This document shows positions 17,523-26,299 of a DNA stretch of 64,000 nucleotides, piece after piece. A program made the position numbers and the translations under genes. The notes below the pieces were generated by a model. That model searched no databases and was not told the origin of the DNA. It worked only from the letters and a program-made list of their open reading frames with translations. Location: contig CALEUQ010000041.1 in the NCBI GenBank assembly GCA_937920495.1, positions 1 through 64,000 of the forward strand. The letters are read 5' to 3'. The first letter of the stretch is position 1. Every line of letters begins with the position of its first letter. The stretch is from an uncultured bacterium (GTDB lineage Bacteria; Spirochaetota; UBA4802; UB4802).

Positions 17523-19094
17523 ATGCCAAAGACTAAAGAACTTATTTTAGCCATCGATGCAGGCACGCAGTCCATCAGGGCAATAGTATTTAATGTACAG
17601 GGAAATGTTGTTGATCTTGTGAAAACGCCCATAGAGCCGTATTTCAGCAATTACCCCGGGTGGGCTGAGCAGGACCCTGAATATTACTGGAAAACATTAT
17701 GTGCAACCACAAAAAAACTTTTAGCTAAGGGAAAAGTAAAAAAAGATGCTATTCGTGGCGTGACGCTGACAACACAGCGAGATACTGTCATTAACGTGGA
17801 CAAAAACGGAAAGCCACTGCGCCCTGCAATTGTGTGGCTTGATCAACGCCGTGCAGATACATCAGTGGTAAAGCTTCCGTGGTATATAAAAGCAGGCTTA
17901 AAAGCAGTCAATATGCTTGATGCCGTAAAATATTTCATAACCGAAGCTGAAGCTAACTGGATTCGGCAATACCAGCCTGAAATATGGGAAAAGACATACA
18001 AGTTTTTGTTTTTATCGGGGTTTTTTTCATACAGATTGACGGGTGATTTTGTTGATTCAACAGGCTGCCAGGTTGGATTTATCCCATTTGATTACAGACT
18101 TCAGGATTGGGCACGTGCATCTGATTTGAAGTGGAAACTTTTCCCTATGAGCAAAGATACCTTAGTGCGCCTGGTAAAACCTACTGAGGTTTTGGGTTAT
18201 ATCACAAAAAAAGCTGCCAGTGAAACAGGAATACCACAGGGCCTGCCACTAATTGCTGCTGCAGCTGATAAAGCGTGCGAGGTTTTAGGATCGGGCTGTT
18301 TAACACCCAACATTGCTTGTTTAAGCTATGGCACCACTGCAACTGTAGAAACAACCAACACCCGGTATGTTGAAATCATCCCATTTTTCCCTCCATATCC
18401 AAGCGCAGTTCCGGGTGCCTATAATACAGAGGTTATGATATACAGGGGCTTCTGGATGTTGAGCTGGTTTGTAAAGGAATTTGGTGCACGAGAAGAGTTG
18501 CAGGCAAAGAAGATGGGATTAAAACCCGAAGCACTGTTTGACAGGCTTGTGAAGGAAGTGCCCCCTGGTTCAATGGGGCTTACATTGCAGCCGTACTGGT
18601 CGCCGGGTGTTAAGGTGCCGGGTCCTGAGGCAAAGGGTGCTATTATTGGATTTGGTGATGTACATACCCGTGTGCATATCTACCGTGCAATACTTGAGGG
18701 ATTGGCATACGCACTGCGTGAAGGTGCGGAACGGACACAGAAGCGAAACAAAGTACCAATTGAAAAGCTACGAGTATCCGGTGGTGGTGCACAGAGCGAT
18801 GTTGCAATGCAGCTTACTGCTGATATTTTTAATCTGCCTGCAGAACGGCCTCATACCTTTGAAACATCAGCGTTAGGTGCTGCAATTGACGCTGCAGTGG
18901 GGTTAAAGATGTATCCTGATTTTAAGACCGCAGTGAGTGCAATGACACGTGTAGGAAAAGTATTTTATCCCAATCCAAAGGAAGTGGAAATCTATGATAA
19001 GCTGTATAAAAAAGTGTACCAGAAATTATACAGCCATTTGAAACCGCTGTATGAAGATATACGCGAAATAACCGGATATCCTGAGAAAAGGTAA
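17523..19094 (+). CDS. FGGY-family carbohydrate kinase
   Basis: 523 residues with both FGGY domains. The N-terminal phosphate-binding IDAGTQSIRAIVFN and the AIVWLDQRRAD segment are clear, as are LSYGTTATVETT in the middle and the C-terminal ATP-site motif RVSGGGAQSDVAMQLTAD. It phosphorylates a sugar or polyol using ATP. The family includes glycerol, xylulose and rhamnulose kinases and I cannot fix the substrate. No transporter or isomerase genes lie beside it. A small zinc-binding protein gene follows after 4 nt and is likely cotranscribed. Confidence 0.9.
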   Translation: MPKTKELILAIDAGTQSIRAIVFNVQGNVVDLVKTPIEPYFSNYPGWAEQDPEYYWKTLCATTKKLLAKGKVKKDAIRGVTLTTQRDTVINVDKNGKPLRPAIVWLDQRRADTSVVKLPWYIKAGLKAVNMLDAVKYFITEAEANWIRQYQPEIWEKTYKFLFLSGFFSYRLTGDFVDSTGCQVGFIPFDYRLQDWARASDLKWKLFPMSKDTLVRLVKPTEVLGYITKKAASETGIPQGLPLIAAAADKACEVLGSGCLTPNIACLSYGTTATVETTNTRYVEIIPFFPPYPSAVPGAYNTEVMIYRGFWMLSWFVKEFGAREELQAKKMGLKPEALFDRLVKEVPPGSMGLTLQPYWSPGVKVPGPEAKGAIIGFGDVHTRVHIYRAILEGLAYALREGAERTQKRNKVPIEKLRVSGGGAQSDVAMQLTADIFNLPAERPHTFETSALGAAIDAAVGLKMYPDFKTAVSAMTRVGKVFYPNPKEVEIYDKLYKKVYQKLYSHLKPLYEDIREITGYPEKR

Positions 19095-19098
19095 TACG

Positions 19099-19302
19099 AT
19101 GGAAACAGTCTCCGGTGTACTATGTGAAGTGTGCCACACACAAGAGGCAGTGGTGCGCTGCGATGGGTGTGGTAAAGCGCTATGCAAACAGTGCCGTGTG
19201 TTTGATATCTGGTGCTATGGATGCGGACACGGCAATACCAAAGCCTTCTGCAAGAAGTGCAATGATGATCCTGCTATAAATATCTGGAAAACACCCGTGT
19301 AA
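19099..19302 (+). CDS. Small cysteine-rich, B-box-like zinc protein
   Basis: 67 residues with repeated Cys pairs: CEVC, CDGC, CKQC, CYGC and a final CKKC. The spacing and the RCDGCGKALCKQCRVFDIW stretch resemble B-box or related cross-brace zinc fingers that bind two or three zinc ions. The role is unknown and could be protein-protein contact. It starts 4 nt after the FGGY kinase stop, with AAAGG in front, so translation is probably coupled. The pairing suggests a link to the kinase, but this is inference. Confidence 0.7.
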   Translation: METVSGVLCEVCHTQEAVVRCDGCGKALCKQCRVFDIWCYGCGHGNTKAFCKKCNDDPAINIWKTPV

Positions 19303-19310
19303 ATTAGTTG

Positions 19311-20522
19311 CTACATATTATCGGCAACAGCCTGACCAAATTCTGAGCATTTCAATAGAGTAGCGCCTTCCATCTGCCGCTCTAAGTCGTATGTTACACG
19401 TTTTTGTTGAATGGTTTTCTCAAGACCTTTGATGATTAAATCAGCTGCTTCCTTCCATCCCAAAAAGCGCAACATCATCTCGCCGGAAAGAATAAGAGAA
19501 CCAGGGTTAACCTTATCCTGATTTGCATATTTTGGTGCGGTACCATGCGTAGCTTCAAATACTGCCGCATCATCGCCAATGTTTGCGCCTGGCGCCATGC
19601 CAAGACCGCCAACCTGTGCAGCCAGCGCATCTGAGATATAGTCGCCGTTCAGGTTAGGGGTAACAATAACGTCAAACTCGTCGGGGCGCAAAAGAACCAT
19701 CTGAAACATTGCATCGGCAATACGGTCTTTTATTACAATTTTGCCTGCTGGCGCCTTGCCATTAAAGTGAGCCCACAGGTCATCTTCGGTGATAATGTAG
19801 TTGGCAAATTCTTCTTTTGCTGTTTGGTAGGCCCAATCCCGGAATGCCCCTTCGGTAAATTTCATGATGTTGCCTTTGTGCATTATTGTCACACTTGGGC
19901 GATTGTTGTCGATTGCATAGCGAATAGCTGCTCGCACAATGTTTTTGGTATTCTCAATGCTTATAGGTTTTACGCCAATACCTGTATCATAATTCAAGGA
20001 CTGCCCCATTTCGTTATTTAAAAAATCAATGACCTTCTTTGCTTCAGGTGTTCCCTGCTTCCATTCAATGCCGGCATACACGTCTTCCATATTTTCCCTG
20101 AATATAACCATATCAACTTTCTCAGGATTTTTAAGCGGGCTTGGTACCCCGGCTAAATGGCGCACGGGACGTACGCACGCATATAGTTTCAGAACCTGAC
20201 GCAGTGTAACATTTATGCTTCGTATGCCACCACCCACCGGTGTGGTAAGCGGGCCTTTGATAGCAACTTTATATTTTTTTATTCTTTCCAGTGTTTCATC
20301 AGGAAGCCAGCTTCCTGTGGTGTTAAATGCTTTTTCGCCGGCAAGTATCTCCTGCCATTGAATTGTACGGGTGCCACCGTATGCTTTCTTCACTGCTGCA
20401 TCCAGTACAATCTTTGTTGCACGCCAGATATCAGGACCGGTACCATCGCCTTCTATAAAAAGTATAACCGGGTTATCGGGTACCTGTATGGTGCCGTTTT
20501 CATATTTGATTATTTCTTCCAT
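19311..20522 (-). CDS. icd: Isocitrate dehydrogenase, NADP-type
   Basis: 403 residues. It oxidatively decarboxylates isocitrate to 2-oxoglutarate in the TCA cycle. Substrate-site residues lie in [16 protein letters not shown], with Ser102 at the position phosphorylated by AceK in E. coli and Arg108 nearby. The [16 protein letters not shown] and [17 protein letters not shown] segments are typical of the bacterial homodimeric enzyme. Coenzyme preference for NADP is inferred from overall similarity to the E. coli type. It is convergent with the small zinc-protein gene and divergent from trxB. Confidence 0.95.
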   Translation of the reverse strand: MEEIIKYENGTIQVPDNPVILFIEGDGTGPDIWRATKIVLDAAVKKAYGGTRTIQWQEILAGEKAFNTTGSWLPDETLERIKKYKVAIKGPLTTPVGGGIRSINVTLRQVLKLYACVRPVRHLAGVPSPLKNPEKVDMVIFRENMEDVYAGIEWKQGTPEAKKVIDFLNNEMGQSLNYDTGIGVKPISIENTKNIVRAAIRYAIDNNRPSVTIMHKGNIMKFTEGAFRDWAYQTAKEEFANYIITEDDLWAHFNGKAPAGKIVIKDRIADAMFQMVLLRPDEFDVIVTPNLNGDYISDALAAQVGGLGMAPGANIGDDAAVFEATHGTAPKYANQDKVNPGSLILSGEMMLRFLGWKEAADLIIKGLEKTIQQKRVTYDLERQMEGATLLKCSEFGQAVADNM

Positions 20523-20897
20523 AGCCTCACTCTTTAGTAAAAGATTTTTTGTAAGTTACTATCGCCCATACATAAAATGTGGCGATAGTTAGGTGCAATA
20601 TGCACACTGCCAATTACAATATCAATGATATGAAACGTTTCTGTGAAAATAATAAATATCAAAAAATATAGCACAGGATAAAGTATTTGACATACATTTT
20701 AACACATACACAGAATGTCAAAAGAAAAATAGCATAACGTGTAATTTTACAAAAAGAATTATAGTATTTTCTTAAATGCTGTGATTTAATTGTAATTACA
20801 TATAACTGGTTATCCTGAATCCCGGCTTGTGCCGGGAGAGGCTCGATTTATATTGGGACAGGCTACAACAATTCTATTTTTATGGAGGACATATAGA
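20523..20897. promoter_or_regulatory. icd-trxB divergent intergenic region with hairpins
   Basis: 375 bp between divergent starts. An inverted pair of octamers (ACTATCGCC at 20558-20566 and GGCGATAGT at 20581-20589) could fold into a 9-bp stem just upstream of icd. Near trxB, a family A repeat (20810-20864) contains the hairpin CCCGGCTTGTGCCGGG at 20821-20836, about 60 nt before the trxB start. Both promoters must be in this region. A regulatory effect of either hairpin is inference. Confidence 0.45.
20810..20864. repeat. Dispersed palindromic repeat, family A
   Basis: Reads TTATCCTGAATCCCGGCTTG, then GCCGGGAGAGG, and ends GGGACAGGCT. It shares TCCTGAATCCCGG and GGGACAGGC words (or their complements) with the copies at 1056, 3518 and 53036. 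A CCCGGC/GCCGGG stem is perfect over 6 bp. Confidence 0.55.
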
Positions 20898-21815
20898 ATG
20901 AAAGAACTCATCATAATCGGCGCAGGACCTGCAGGTATGGCTGCATCAATCTATGCAGTGCGGGCAGGGCTTGATACCCTGGTGCTGGAAAAGATTTCTC
21001 CTGGAGGACAGGTAATGCTTACGTATGAAATTGAAAATTATCCTGGTTTTGTTGAACCAATTGAAGGCTGGCAGCTTGCAGGCAATATGGAGCAGCAGGC
21101 ACGCCGCCTGGGGGTAACCATAGAAAGTAAAGATGTGGAATCTGTGAAGAAAATTAATGATGTATTTGAAATAAAGACTACAGATGGCACTATGCTACAG
21201 GCGCGCGCGGTGATTGCAGCAACTGGTGCATCACTCAAGCGGTTGGGAGTGCCCGGCGAGTCTGAGTTTACAGGCCGTGGTGTGTCGTACTGTGCCACCT
21301 GTGATGCTGCATTTTTCAAGGATATGGTGACTGCTGTGGTAGGTGGCGGCAATACGGCGCTTGAGGAGGCACTGTATTTGACACGATTTGCATCCAGGGT
21401 GTATCTAATTCACCGGCGGGATGAATTCAGAGGGCAGAAGATTTTACAGGATAGAGTTCGGGCTAATCCAAAGATTGAACTGGTTCTGGATACTGTGGTT
21501 ACACAGGTGAATGGAGATGAAAAAGTGCAGACAGTAACCATCTTAAATAAAAAGACAAACAAAACAAGCCAGCTTGCTGTGAATGGTCTTTTTATATTTA
21601 TTGGCTACACACCAAATACTGCATATCTACCTAAAGAAGTGTTGAATGAAGCGGGACAGGTTAAGGTTGATATACATATGAAAACACCTGTACGCGGGCT
21701 TTTTGCAGCAGGTGATCTGCGTGAAGGATCATACCGTCAGGTACTAATGGCAGCAGCTGATGGCGCAACCGCATCAATCAGCGCCTACGAGTATATCACT
21801 CATAAGGAATGGTGA
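20898..21815 (+). CDS. trxB: Thioredoxin reductase
   Basis: 305 residues from the ATG at 20898, which has GGAGG 9 nt upstream; a longer frame from 20829 would start inside the repeat and is rejected. It reduces thioredoxin with NADPH through FAD. The FAD motif IGAGPAGMAASIYAVRAG, the redox-active pair Cys132-Ala-Thr-Cys135 (SYCATCDAAFF), the NADPH motif GGGNTALEEALYLTRFA and the C-terminal FAD motif GLFAAGDLREGSYRQV are all present. It is cytosolic. No thioredoxin gene is adjacent. Confidence 0.95.
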   Translation: MKELIIIGAGPAGMAASIYAVRAGLDTLVLEKISPGGQVMLTYEIENYPGFVEPIEGWQLAGNMEQQARRLGVTIESKDVESVKKINDVFEIKTTDGTMLQARAVIAATGASLKRLGVPGESEFTGRGVSYCATCDAAFFKDMVTAVVGGGNTALEEALYLTRFASRVYLIHRRDEFRGQKILQDRVRANPKIELVLDTVVTQVNGDEKVQTVTILNKKTNKTSQLAVNGLFIFIGYTPNTAYLPKEVLNEAGQVKVDIHMKTPVRGLFAAGDLREGSYRQVLMAAADGATASISAYEYITHKEW

Positions 21816-21864
21816 GAGTAATCACATCAGATATAGTTCCATTCATTTAAGCAAATAATACTAT

Positions 21865-22644
21865 TTAAATATATTTACTGAAAGTATCAAAACACTCATA
21901 CAGCCGCTCCTGTATACTTTGAATACGTTGGGGATCAATGCTTAGTGTGTGTGGATCAAAATATTTTTCATTCAGAAATAGTGCCTTTGATAAAGAGATA
22001 CGTATAACGGGCAGCAAATGTTTTGTATAGCGTTGCATAATATACCGCTTTGTGGGGCTTCCGATGCAAAAAGGGGTGGTGACAGTATATCTTTCGCCAG
22101 TGAATGCTTTCTTCAAAATACCCAACAATTTTAATGTGAGCGTTTCATCACAGGTTGTAATGTTGCTTCCATTACTGACAATATGCTCCAGTGTGATGAT
22201 GGGTCGGGGGCTTCCAGCGTCAATGGCAACGGGTGGTGCAACAGGTGCTACCGTATGACATACAACGATAAAACGGCTTGTTTTTATTGCCTGTTCAATC
22301 CTGCTGTGGAAGGGAAAAAAGTAGCGTTTAATCATGCCGGCAATAGCAATCTCATCAGGGAATACCCCCTGAGGGAAGATTCCTTTTTTTTGTGAGGTGG
22401 TTATTTTAATAACACCATTGTGTGTCTTTGGCGGGAGTAAGTACGGATCACGGTCAACATCAATAAAAAGACGGTGAATGGGAGTGCTTATCACCGTGCC
22501 TATCTGGTTAAGTGTAAAGCATTCAACAGCACCTGTATCAGCTTCAAAGAATAATTCCAGCGGACTTAACACACATAATTCAGCCAGTTCATCAGGGACT
22601 TTATACCCACCGTGTGGTATTATAAAAAGATAAGGTTTTTTCAT
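21865..22644 (-). CDS. N-formylglutamate amidohydrolase-like protein
   Basis: 259 residues resembling the FGase family. The N-terminal IPHGGYKVPDEL carries the metal-site His and Gly pair, FEADTGAVE an acidic ligand, and PIHRLFIDVDRDP the conserved Arg-x-Asp-x-Asn/Asp-Arg stretch. CHTVAP may hold a further His ligand. Members hydrolyse N-formyl-glutamate at the end of histidine breakdown or act on similar N-acylated amino acids. No hut genes are present, so the exact substrate is open. It stands alone, convergent with trxB. Confidence 0.72.
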   Translation of the reverse strand: MKKPYLFIIPHGGYKVPDELAELCVLSPLELFFEADTGAVECFTLNQIGTVISTPIHRLFIDVDRDPYLLPPKTHNGVIKITTSQKKGIFPQGVFPDEIAIAGMIKRYFFPFHSRIEQAIKTSRFIVVCHTVAPVAPPVAIDAGSPRPIITLEHIVSNGSNITTCDETLTLKLLGILKKAFTGERYTVTTPFCIGSPTKRYIMQRYTKHLLPVIRISLSKALFLNEKYFDPHTLSIDPQRIQSIQERLYECFDTFSKYI

Positions 22645-22916
22645 ACATGATGTACGTGCAAATTTTATTATTATTTTTTAAAGGCACAGGCAAAAACATG
22701 GTACTATGATACAGCACACGCCATCCACCATAATGAGTGAAGTGCATTATGATAGTAATGTATTGCAAACCATAATAAATTATGCAAGTAATTTATATTG
22801 ACTAAATATATGGAATATGGTTTCATTGTGAAGTATTATGTGTATGAATAACGATGTTTGCACTTATAGAGCGGAGTGCGTGTAATTTCACTTTTTTTCA
22901 GGAGGGAATATTTTTA

Positions 22917-23423
22917 ATGAAACCATACTCTATTGACAAATTAGGCGAGGATATTCTTGAAATTTTAGCAAATGATGCAAAGGCAACACCAGAGGATATT
23001 GCACGGCAGCTCAATGTGAGTGTTGATAAGGTGCAAAAATATATAAAGAAACTTGAAAAAGACCGTATTATTCTAAGATACAAGACGCATATTAACTGGC
23101 AACGCATCAAACAGCATGAAGTGCGTGCACTCATTGAAGTAAAAGTTACGCCGCAACGTGGTGTGGGCTTTGATTCTGTAGCTGAAGTGATCTACCGTTT
23201 TCCTGAGGTCACCGCAGTGTATCTTCTTTCCGGTGGATATGATTTGCTGGTACAGGTTGAAGGACCTTCGCTGAAAGAGGTTGCAACATTTGTGGCTGAG
23301 AAGCTTGCAACAATAGATCATGTGCAGTCAACCGTAACTCATTTTATGCTGAAAAAGTATAAGGAAGATGGCGACATCCTTGTTGATCAGCCGGAGGGCA
23401 AACGCCTGCCAGTAAGTTTTTAA
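22917..23423 (+). CDS. Lrp/AsnC-family protein
   Basis: 168 residues from the ATG at 22917, with GGAGGG 11 nt upstream; a longer frame from 22854 lacks an RBS. Residues about 8-55 form a helix-turn-helix (LGEDILEILANDAKATPEDIA, QLNVSVDKVQKYIKKLEKD). Residues about 70-155 form the alpha/beta ligand-sensing domain (VRALIEVKVTPQRG, VTAVYLLSGGYDLLVQVEG). Such proteins sense amino acids and bind DNA as oligomers. It is followed after 7 nt by the endonuclease III-like gene, so the two are probably cotranscribed. Confidence 0.86.
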   Translation: MKPYSIDKLGEDILEILANDAKATPEDIARQLNVSVDKVQKYIKKLEKDRIILRYKTHINWQRIKQHEVRALIEVKVTPQRGVGFDSVAEVIYRFPEVTAVYLLSGGYDLLVQVEGPSLKEVATFVAEKLATIDHVQSTVTHFMLKKYKEDGDILVDQPEGKRLPVSF

Positions 23424-23430
23424 GCGGTGT

Positions 23431-24075
23431 ATGCATATACTCAACAGGATTTTTCAACAGTTACTATCGCACTATGGGCCGCAACACTGGTGGCCAGCAA
23501 AGACTCAATTTGAAGTAACTATCGGCGCACTACTGGCTCAGAATGTCTCGTGGACTAATGCTGCAAAGGCAATTGCTAATCTTGAAACGCATAATCTGTT
23601 GTCAGCACAAAAGCTTCACAGTATAGGTGCTGAGGCGATAGCTCCTTTAATAAAGTCTTCAGGCTACTATAATCAGAAAGCAAAAGCCATCGCAGTGTTT
23701 TTACAATGGTTTACACACTATGATTTTAGCTTTGAAACGTTGCAGGAGCTTCCCACCGATACGCTGCGTGAAGAATTGTTACAGCTTCCACGAATTGGTC
23801 CTGAGACTGCCGATTCAATATTGTTATACGCACTGGAAAGAAAAATATTTGTGGTGGATGCCTATACAAAGCGCATATTCACGCGCCTTGGGCTTTTAAC
23901 CGGTCATGAAGATTATGTTGCAATACAGGAATATTTTCACAAAAATTTTACAGGAACAGTTCATGATTATAATGAATACCATGCATTAATTGTGAAGCAT
24001 GGCAAGGATGTGTGTAACAAGCGTCCACACTGTGATAAGTGTTGTATAGAAAATTGGTGTAAAAAAATAATATAA
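23431..24075 (+). CDS. Endonuclease III-related HhH-GPD DNA glycosylase
   Basis: 214 residues. The helix-hairpin-helix LLQLPRIGPETADSILLYAL is followed by the catalytic Asp143 (VVDAYTKR). The lyase Lys found in true Nth after the hairpin Gly is replaced (Glu125), so it is probably a monofunctional glycosylase of the endonuclease-III-related/MagIII branch. The C-terminal Cys195-x5-Cys201-x2-Cys204-x5-Cys210 should bind a 4Fe-4S cluster, one residue shorter than the usual spacing. It excises damaged bases. An octamer copy lies at codons near 23463, and a one-mismatch copy at 23518. Confidence 0.85.
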   Translation: MHILNRIFQQLLSHYGPQHWWPAKTQFEVTIGALLAQNVSWTNAAKAIANLETHNLLSAQKLHSIGAEAIAPLIKSSGYYNQKAKAIAVFLQWFTHYDFSFETLQELPTDTLREELLQLPRIGPETADSILLYALERKIFVVDAYTKRIFTRLGLLTGHEDYVAIQEYFHKNFTGTVHDYNEYHALIVKHGKDVCNKRPHCDKCCIENWCKKII

Positions 24076-24117
24076 ACTTTGTAGTTCTATTATACCATAA
24101 ATGCTAATATAGAAGAT

Positions 24118-24411
24118 TTATTGATTTCTCTTGATTAAGGTTTTAAAAGATTGTATAAATTTATAAATATCGTTCAGCTGTGTTTGAATAATTCGACAAA
24201 GTTCATTTATATTAATCTTCCAATAAATGTGGACTAATCTATTTCTAAAATGAGCCATCATTATTAAAGTATCAGTGAATGATGTATCAAGTAAACCCTG
24301 TTCGTTCATAATTATGAAAGTATCTGCATAATCATTTGGTGGCCTGAAATTATTTTTTGCTATTAAATGATTACATATCTTTTCATTTATTTCAAATGTA
24401 TAATGTTTCAT
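24118..24411 (-). CDS. HepT-like HEPN ribonuclease, N-terminally truncated
   Basis: 97 residues carrying the DUF86/HepT signature RNRLVHIY (R-x4-H-x-Y), the RNase active-site motif of HEPN toxins. FRPPNDYADTF and the flanking helices match the family. Usual members are about 130-145 residues, and the first helix region (about 40 residues) is absent here. No MNT antitoxin partner follows. It is probably a remnant of an MNT/HepT toxin-antitoxin pair, although the motif region is intact. It is convergent with the endonuclease III-like gene. Confidence 0.7.
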   Translation of the reverse strand: MKHYTFEINEKICNHLIAKNNFRPPNDYADTFIIMNEQGLLDTSFTDTLIMMAHFRNRLVHIYWKININELCRIIQTQLNDIYKFIQSFKTLIKRNQ

Positions 24412-24549
24412 ATCATTTCATTTCTTGTCATTATTTAGAATATAATTCTATCTGGATGCAGATATATGTATTAAAAAATCAAGAGTAAAATATATATTTA
24501 GTACAAAAGTTATAACAGAAGATGTTGAATTAGTTTTATCTATCTATTA

Positions 24550-25035
24550 GAGGCTTATTCCGTAATTTTAGGAAAATTATACAAAATACAAAAAAATGTA
24601 AGTGCTTTTAATTCCAATGCAAAGATGAATTAATAGTTAAAAAGGGTCTTATACACGTGCCGTACAGGGATGTACGGCATACTTCGATAAACTCAGTACG
24701 GCGCATCAGGATGCGGGCGTGCTTCGGCGGGGCTCAGCAATCATGCTTCGACAAGCTCAGCAACTGAGCTTTTATATATCATCACAGGTGGCTATAAATA
24801 ATGTCATTCAGGAACGCCCGCCGTGGAAGTATTATTTAGTACAGAAAAAAGCCGGGGGTAAAGGGATATATATATTGGGCTATAACAACGACACACGCAC
24901 CGCGGGGTTTTTATTGAAACAGTCTTTTTATGCAATACTATTATTGACATACGAGTTTTTTATTCATAATGAATTAACGCAAATATGAAATACCTTTTTG
25001 ATGTATCATCTTATTTCGCAAAAATACGGAAAGAG
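24550..25035 (+). repeat. Repeat family C, two halves separated by ~400 bp
   Basis: 24550-24587 matches the left half of the copy at 4915, and 24997-25035 matches its right half, ending ATACGGAAAGAG. 24971-25035 also matches the reverse complement of 410-475 along its whole length. Either the 400-bp middle was inserted, or the 4915 copy arose by an internal deletion. The flank shared with 410-475 favours the latter for the right half. Confidence 0.5.
24659..24763. repeat. Hairpin plus CTTCGACAAGCTCAG-type short repeats
   Basis: A perfect 8-bp stem GCCGTACA/TGTACGGC is followed by three copies of a 20-bp word of the form TGCTTCGACAAGCTCAGCAA with small changes. Similar words are widespread in intergenic repeats of other bacteria. 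Non-coding. Confidence 0.5.
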
Positions 25036-25361
25036 TGTTATTAGATAAATATGTTACGTGCATGTTTGGTGTAAAATCTTTCTCATAAAATGTAAAAAAA
25101 TAATTGATAAATTATTTGTGCATTACAATATCGTAAACGTGAATACTCGCCCACCGTAAAATCTATAGTTAACGCTTTTATTTAGTTATTGGCAGACAGG
25201 TTACTCATCATTTGTATTGATTTGTTGAGGGTAAAAAAGACTTGCTTTACTGTGAACAGAAGAAAGATTCTAATTATGTGAGCAAGCGTGTTTACCATTT
25301 ATTGAAGCAGTAGCCGTAGGGGATAGTGAGGATATAATTTCATAATAATAGGAGGTCTGGT

Positions 25362-25532
25362 ATGAGAACAAATGCACCGCGGTCTGTCATATGGTGGATA
25401 TCAGTTATCATTGGAGGGCTTGGGATTATCGGTAAGTTTGTTGCATTGCCGGTATTGACGGCACATTCATGGTGGCTGGTAACAATAGGCTTTATTATAC
25501 TGGCGCTTGCCACTGTTGTTAAAGGATTGTAA
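25362..25532 (+). CDS. Small two-helix membrane protein
   Basis: 56 residues starting MRTNAPRSVIWWISVIIGGL, preceded by a perfect GGAGG 6 nt upstream. Two hydrophobic helices (about 8-29 and 35-54) with a short HSWW linker suggest a small inner-membrane protein. No family recognised. The strong RBS and the clean hydrophobic pattern support a real gene. An octamer copy follows at 25543-25550 between this stop and the convergent CBM48 gene. Confidence 0.6.
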   Translation: MRTNAPRSVIWWISVIIGGLGIIGKFVALPVLTAHSWWLVTIGFIILALATVVKGL

Positions 25533-25567
25533 TTTTACAGTAACTATCGCCCCAAAAATATTTGTAT

Positions 25568-26299
25568 TTAGGGGAATTGTATGACCGAGCACAGCATACC
25601 TGCCGCGTTGGATGCTGTGTTAGGGTTATACACATCCAGCTTCCATATACCATCCACAACAAAATTGTAACGGAATGCTCCTCTGGGCAGGCGCTTTTGC
25701 AGGCGCCATATTCCGTTTTTGTCTTTTTGCAGCAGATCAATTTCGGGATTCCAGTTGTTGAAATCGCCTGCAAGCGCCACCATAGTTGCTTTAGGCGCGT
25801 ACAACCTGAATTCCACCAGCCGTATGTTTTCATCCAGTATTTTAAAGCTGACCTGTGTGCCTTCAGCAAGTTTATCCTGACGAACAATGGAAAAATATGA
25901 GCCTGCATTGTCATCAGCGATGTCCTGATTTACCGGATCGTTAATCCATACATTATCAACCAGGAATTTGTAGCGCACTATACGCTCATCATCATTAAAT
26001 GGGATGATGTAAAACCATACTCCGTTGTTGCTTCGTTCCATGGGCTGCTTTTTCCAGTATGAAAAATCACCGGCAATATATACCCTGTGAGCGCTGCGAT
26101 TTTTGTAGGTGATCAACGTGCCACGTAGTATTTGCGGCATTCCCGGTTTACTATGTGAGACAGTTACAGGGGAGGGAGGCATAGCCTTTGAAAGTGTATA
26201 CAGTGAATAATAAGGAACGCTTTTTGCTGAAGAATACTCACTATTGGAAAAATAACACAGTGAGATGATGAGCAAAATCCATTGCAGCGATTTAGGCAT
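25568..26299 (-). CDS. Exported protein with two CBM48/E-set domains
   Basis: 243 residues. A signal peptide (about 1-25, WILLIISLCYFSNS) is followed by two tandem early-set, glycogen-binding-like domains at about 58-138 and 150-240. Each has the family hallmark: VYIAGDFSYWKKQPM, WFYIIPF and YKFLVDNVWINDP in the first; VALAGDFNNWNPEIDLL and YNFVVDGIWKLD in the second. There is no catalytic domain. It may bind a glucan or serve as a structural periplasmic module. Intracellular glycogen binding is unlikely given the signal peptide. Stand-alone gene. Confidence 0.8.
   Translation of the reverse strand: MPKSLQWILLIISLCYFSNSEYSSAKSVPYYSLYTLSKAMPPSPVTVSHSKPGMPQILRGTLITYKNRSAHRVYIAGDFSYWKKQPMERSNNGVWFYIIPFNDDERIVRYKFLVDNVWINDPVNQDIADDNAGSYFSIVRQDKLAEGTQVSFKILDENIRLVEFRLYAPKATMVALAGDFNNWNPEIDLLQKDKNGIWRLQKRLPRGAFRYNFVVDGIWKLDVYNPNTASNAAGMLCSVIQFP

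Larger units (their letters stand above)
24412..25361. other. Repeat-rich region without genes
   Basis: About 950 bp. It holds both halves of a family C repeat (24550-24587 and 24971-25035) about 400 bp apart, a perfect hairpin GCCGTACAGGGATGTACGGC (24659-24678), and three variants of TGCTTCGACAAGCTCAGCAA (near 24682, 24721 and 24744). An open frame at 24719-24988 is built largely from these repeats, lacks an RBS and is not credible. Nothing else recognised. Confidence 0.5.

Noticed and set aside
20829-20897. Longer N-terminus for thioredoxin reductase
   Set aside because: The extra 23 codons come from the family A repeat; the ATG at 20898 has a good RBS and matches the family start.
24719-24988. 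89-codon plus-strand open frame
   Set aside because: Its first third is made of the dispersed CTTCGACAAGCTCAG repeats, it has no RBS and no protein-like features.
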